This document shows, in pieces, positions 60,001 to 64,000 of a stretch of 64,000 nucleotides of DNA. The notes below the pieces were generated by a model that saw only the letters and a program-made list of their open reading frames with translations, was not told the origin of the DNA and made no database searches. The position numbers and the translations under genes were made by a program. The stretch lies in contig JBBPTG010000001.1 of assembly GCA_038093975.1 (NCBI GenBank), positions 992,001 to 1,056,000 on the forward strand. The letters are read 5' to 3'. The DNA comes from Chalciporus piperatus (lineage: Eukaryota; Basidiomycota; Agaricomycetes; Boletales; Boletaceae). Position 1 is the stretch's first letter. Every line of letters starts with the position of its first letter.

Positions 60001-61165
60001 TTCATCCTCGGGTGACCGGATACCACAACCAGCGTTAGAGTCCCCTCAGGATGGGAAGACAATTTCGAGTGATGAGGAGAGTGCCGAGGACGCAGTCGGG
60101 TTCAAGGCATCCAGATCAGTCGAGAAACCAACCAAGGTGCGGAAGGGAAGGCAGAGCTCCGTGCATGACTTGGTTGACATGTGGGGAGGTGGGGTCGTTC
60201 AGACGAGGGAGAGGCGGAAGGATTCAGGGCCAGGTGCAACTGCTGATCCCCCTCATGACGCTGTAACAAAACTACCAAGGAGTCGGTCTATCGCGATGAA
60301 GGCCAACACGGGTTCGCCCCAACGCCTGCAACCCCCGAATTCCGGGGCGGTCGAAGCATCACGATCGCCCAGCAGGTCACCGAATGGGCGCTCCCCAAGC
60401 TCCTCCCACATGAAACAGATGTCAGTGGTCAGCTCACCATCCCCTTCGTCCGTGGCTGCCTCTCGAGGTCGCCCTCAATCCTTATTCGTGTTTCCGACGT
60501 CGAAAGCTTCCTCGGACGGGAAAATGGACACCCCTTCCACGCCCTCTGGCCTATCTGCCCCCCAAGATGGGTCTCGTCAGAACGCGCCTCGTCGGCCGTC
60601 TATTACAGACATGGTCCACAGATACGAGGCTATTGGCAAGGTCGCAGCATCTCCCATATCCAAATCAGCTGCGGCTCCAGGCGTAACCTCGACAACCCCA
60701 GGGCGCACATTTCCACAGCCCACCCCCTCTCCTGCTGTGTCCAAGTTTACACCGTCCCGAGTTCCTTCTGAGGATCCTATCTCAGCTGCAGACACCGATA
60801 AGCGCCAGCCTACGATGAATGCAAGACCTCATTACACTGGCCAGATGGACAGAGTAGCAGATCCACCAAGAGGTCAGAACTCGGTTTCGGGGTTGCCCAC
60901 GAGTTCATCCAGCAAAATTATGTCGTCGGGTTCGTCTCGTGGGGCTATCGATGGCTTACCTGCCGGGTTTGCAAACGCCGCAGCACCGACTGAGGAAGAT
61001 ACACGTGCTCCGTCACCCGAAAAGCCGTACCAGGGGGTCGGAAAACTCATTGATCAGTGGCAGAGGAAATCGGAGGAGGCCTCTCGTGGTCCCGCTCCGA
61101 GACGAGGAGGATTTCCTCCAAGGCGAGCTGGTCTCGTTAGCGGAGGAACCGGTCGGGACAACTGA
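57029..61165 (+). CDS. Ark1/Prk1/AAK1-type (NAK family) serine/threonine kinase
   Basis: Regulates endocytic adaptors and actin patches in relatives. The kinase domain starts YTVQVERYLSQGGFSYVYLV. VKTATPVYN precedes HHVLKRIAVPNE, with the catalytic lysine in VLKRI. HRDLKVENIL is the catalytic loop and KLCDFGSAT the DFG motif. The activation segment HTTLQYRPPEMIDPYL and DVWALGVLLYKLCYY are typical of NAK kinases. A roughly 1,000-residue Ser/Pro-rich tail follows in one exon (about 58070-61165). It repeats a short motif: QDLVDLAG near 59525, HDLVDMWGGG near 60164, ITDMVHRYEAIG near 60601 and KLIDQWQRKS near 61043. It ends with a basic Arg/Gly stretch. The start at 57029 follows a CAC-rich leader. 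Confidence 0.92.
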
Positions 61166-61254
61166 ACTTTGTGAGAGTATACATACTTCAGTATCTTCCT
61201 ACTGTTTACATTGAATTGATTCATGGACTTGTGATTACGGGACTCGACTTCTAT

Positions 61255-62282
61255 TCAGAATCCAAGGACCATGTTGACCTACAAAAGAACACTTGTAGCT
61301 GACCGTCACTCTGAGTCAACTTTTGAGGGAGACGTACCTCGGTCACGGTTTGTTCAATCTTTGCAGCAAAATTGTTCACGAATGACCGGAATTCCGCCTG
61401 TACATCCGAAGCCTCGCATTCTTTGCATTTTGAGGACGCTATCGCCGCCAATGCATCACGAACCAGATTTGGATCTCTGACTGCGCTCCCACAAGGTGTT
61501 TTCTCTAAAGCGTCTCTTGACTTCTTCATGTACTCGATCCACCATTTATGCACCGACACATTCTCCACTCGACCACTTTTGAACCGCCGAGACGGGCTGT
61601 GTGTCACCGTCGTCGACCCCATTTCCTCTCCATTTCCATCCCGATGGGCCGACAAATCATTGCTACACCCGACGAAGGATGATACGTCTGTGTAGGCGAT
61701 CCACTTGTGGTCGGTCGCCAGGGAATTTGCTAGCGCTCCACATTGCTCCCTGTACAACAGCAGGCGATACAAATTCCCTGCGTGGATCTTCTCAAGTTCT
61801 GGAGCATATCCACCCAACACTGGTAGTCTCAGAGTGTGCTTGGCTACCAGTCTTGCTGCAGCCGCACATTCGTACCGACATGCAAGGGCATAGACACTCA
61901 GAGGGTCTACCTTGAGGAGCGATGGGTCCGTGATTTTTCCTAATGCTGCACGGCGAGGTTCCTCCATGTCATACTTGGTGGTTGCCTCAAGGACAGCCAC
62001 AAGCTCCTGGACGGTCTGAACCTCGAACCGCTTCCCAGTGCAAATAAGTGGCTGACAGAGGGATAGGATGAGATCGAGGGTGCGGGCATCCTCCTGTAAG
62101 TCAACGACTGGAAGACCATCCACGGTTTCATCGACATTTTGCGAGGTGCCCTCCCTTGGGATACTAAACAAGTCGTTGAAGACGGGTGAGAAAAATTCCA
62201 GGAAAACCTTCCACGTCCGGAACGTTTTTCTGTCTGAGGAGCGTAGGACGATGTCAGGCTTGTGCTTGGTCGTATCCGTCAT
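61255..62282 (-). CDS. BTB/POZ domain protein
   Basis: Exon 62282-61338 plus a tiny last exon 61278-61255 (VNMVLGF) give 322 residues; reading through the intron would give a different tail. The N-terminus MTDTTKHKPDIVLRSSDRKT and FRTWKVFLEFFSPVFNDLF is a BTB start with the xFxVHKxVL-type helix. FEVQTVQELVAVLEATTKYD and MEEPRRAALG continue the fold. The C-terminal half is charged, with CKECEASDVQAEFRSFVNNF. Such fungal BTB proteins lack BACK or Kelch domains and are of unknown function, perhaps CUL3 adaptors. It is convergent with the kinase gene. Confidence 0.78.
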
Positions 62283-62437
62283 GGTAGTCGAAATGTGGGT
62301 AGAGAATGCATTCAGGGGAGTTGGTATCACTTGCTATGCGGCAATGCGTCATGACCTCCTATCTTGTGAAAAGAGTCTATCCCAGGAATTGAATAGCTCG
62401 ACTGTTGAGCATGACTACTTGACAATGTACCTGGCAT

Positions 62438-63399
62438 TCATTCCTCGTATTCATCCCCAATATCGAAGTTGTTGACATCTGAACGCCCATGATGTTGTGA
62501 CCCACCAAACATATCTCTCGCCACGTCTTTCCCCTTTGCAAGCTGCCAAGATTGTCCATCCGCTCTGTTGCCTTGTACCAACTCGGTGTCACCGATACCA
62601 AATTCGAGAGGGACAGCGCGAGCTAGGTTTGACTCGTCCGGATGGATGAAGATGGAATTTGGTTTTGACCTCCTCGTTGCGGGTTGGCGTCGACCCCCTA
62701 GAAGTGGCTCTTCTACACTGAAGGGATGCAATGACGGGTCACTCTCTGCCGGTGAGGTGTTTTGTGTACTCACTGCCTCTCCGAGTTAAGTTCTTTGTAG
62801 TCGAGGTATTCGATGAGGAATTGCCCAATAGACAGCGCTATTACCTAGGTAGATTCGGCCAGCATCAGCCACATCAGACACGTAGACGTCCCTTGGCGAG
62901 CTGTCTTACGACACTAATAATGGCTCTGAAGGCTCAAATTGATCACGACAGTTGACATTCATCTGAATCACTCACCCTAGCTGGTAGGACATGGCTATCA
63001 ACATATACAGCCTATACGTCGAGTCCACCTGAGCATGTTCCGCCGAATGTTCCAAACCTGAATGTACTCACAATCTCAGGAACGTTACGAATCCATAGAG
63101 CGCGCTTCTCCACGTCGCAGTTGCAAGCCGGGAGTGTGGCCGCGCCCAGCGCGGCTGTATATTCTTATTCAAGACAACGGAAAGAAATCTGCGTGCAGAA
63201 GGTTATGAGCGCCAGGAACAGGAAAGCTTATGAAGAAACCGGGCAGATACTACCTTTCGGAGAGACATATAATGGTTGTGACCACTGCGCTTAGGAGAAA
63301 GGTCCAGATGGAGTCTAAGCGCAGGGAATGGAAAAGAACGTGTTCTCCGAGGAATCCGGCATGCAGGTAGTCTACCCAACCACTGTCCATACCATCCAT
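62438..63399 (-). CDS. Ctr-family copper transporter
   Basis: Six exons rebuild the three-TM Ctr fold. TM1 is in LRLDSIWTFLLSAVVTTIIC then LSERFLSVVLNKN. TM2 is in SALYGFVTFLRLLYMLIAMS, with the MxxxM pair (MLIAM) that lines the pore. TM3 is in GAIISVVIALSIGQFLIEYL. Each joint needs a short GT-AG intron. The N-terminus MDGMDSGWVDYLHAGFLGEH has only two methionines and lacks long Met-rich clusters. A cytosolic tail with RRSKPNSIFIHPDESNLARA and ELVQGNRADGQSW ends DVNNFDIGDEYEE at 62438. The protein probably moves Cu(I) across the plasma or vacuolar membrane. ATG at 63399. Confidence 0.85.
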
Positions 63400-63726
63400 G
63401 ATCTTTGTGGTTGTTCTCAGTGATGGCGAGTGGGAAACGCTAGACGGTCCAAGTAACAGCTTCCGGCGGCGAAGACCCAAGACTTCAGCTGATGGAGATT
63501 CGAAACCAACGAATGATAAACGTTCATATAACACGTCCAGTACGTATTCAAAAACTAAGTTCGAGTCAATAAATGTAAGGTAATCCAGGCCACGCGGGCA
63601 GTGGATCAGTCTGTGCTTGGTGGGCCATTCCGACTTGCCCTCCGCGCTTCAACAATCGCCGCTGCTTCTTTAGTCTTTTGCTCTCTCCACTCACATGAAT
63701 CACGGTATTCGCAAGTACTAAACATC
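63400..63726. other. Divergent promoter, copper transporter and right-edge gene
   Basis: 327 bp. No supported coding segment. The plus-strand frame from 63601 has a non-ATG start and is probably leader sequence. Confidence 0.5.
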
Positions 63727-64000
63727 ATGAGTATATTGGGGGGAAAGACATGGCGACGAGAGCTCACAAGCATCGATTTGTTTGGGACGCATCTACTCCC
63801 CTTGCCGGGCGAGCACCAAACCACCATTGCAAAACATCCGTAAGATGTGAGTCAAGTAAATCCTCGTTCATTGGAAACTCCTTGGTCCCAATGATAGGAG
63901 ATATTACCGAGGTGGTTTCTGGGGCCTCGGGGAGGACGCTGCCTGCGATACTTCTGCCGAAGGAAGGGCCATCTACGGTGTGTCCAGGTAAGTGTTGGTC
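63727..64000 (+). CDS. 5' part of an unidentified gene, cut by the window edge
   Basis: ATG at 63727, MSILGGKTWRRELTSIDLFG then THLLPLPGEHQTTIAKH. A GT-AG intron (63839-63898) leads to PRYYRGGFWGLGEDAACDTS then AEGRAIYGVSR, followed by a GTAAGT donor at 63988. It is rich in Gly and aromatic residues but shows no family I recognise. The rest lies beyond 64000. Confidence 0.4.

Overview
The window looks like nuclear DNA of a filamentous basidiomycete, probably an agaricomycete. Almost every gene is cut by several GT-AG introns of about 45-60 nt, genes are densely packed on both strands, and the gene set is typical: a Sho1-type osmosensor, a PalI/SUR7 protein, a secreted agmatinase-type ureohydrolase, several lineage-type F-box proteins and a Sin3 co-repressor. 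There is no bacterial operon structure, no CRISPR array and no rRNA or convincing tRNA. All gene models were built by eye: reading frames joined at plausible splice sites and checked against the expected protein family. I assign no genus.

Layout. 0-2.4 kb: a FHIT-like HIT hydrolase converging on an F-box/LRR-like protein. 3.2-10.1 kb: elongation factor 2 (minus) and alanyl-tRNA synthetase (plus) leave one short shared promoter. 10.2-16.3 kb: a GNAT acetyltransferase, a PalI/SUR7 membrane protein, a secreted ureohydrolase and a beta-trefoil protein. 16.5-26.6 kb: a DCAF11-like WD40 protein, a LisH-WD40 TBL1/Sif2 homologue, a GHITM/Bax-inhibitor membrane protein, the Sec1/Munc18 protein SLY1 and a small MGC-start protein. 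26.6-31.7 kb: a gene-poor stretch with one small basic ORF, then a secreted acid-sphingomyelinase-type phosphodiesterase. 31.9-41 kb: an RNF10/Mag2 RING protein, a WBP11-like splicing factor, two F-box proteins and a FAD monooxygenase. 41.2-48 kb: Sho1, a small membrane protein and Sin3. 48.1-49.2 kb: a DNA transposon-like element with perfect 35-bp inverted ends. 49.8-64 kb: a single-pass membrane protein, the SYO1/HEATR3 import adaptor, a structured intergenic segment that may encode a small RNA, a 3-hydroxyisobutyrate-dehydrogenase-like enzyme, an Ark/Prk-type kinase, a BTB protein, a Ctr copper transporter and a truncated gene at the right edge.

Functional links are mostly housekeeping. 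Translation and ribosome biology are represented by eEF2, AlaRS, SYO1 and RNF10, chromatin repression by Sin3 and TBL1/Sif2, ubiquitin targeting by DCAF11, F-box, BTB and RING proteins, and membrane traffic or endocytosis by SLY1 and the Ark kinase. The least explained items are the 1.06-kb inverted-repeat element with an intron-bearing coding segment, the TATA-headed structured segment at 54.7 kb that begins with the sequence of the U1 snRNA 5' end, and several small unassigned proteins.
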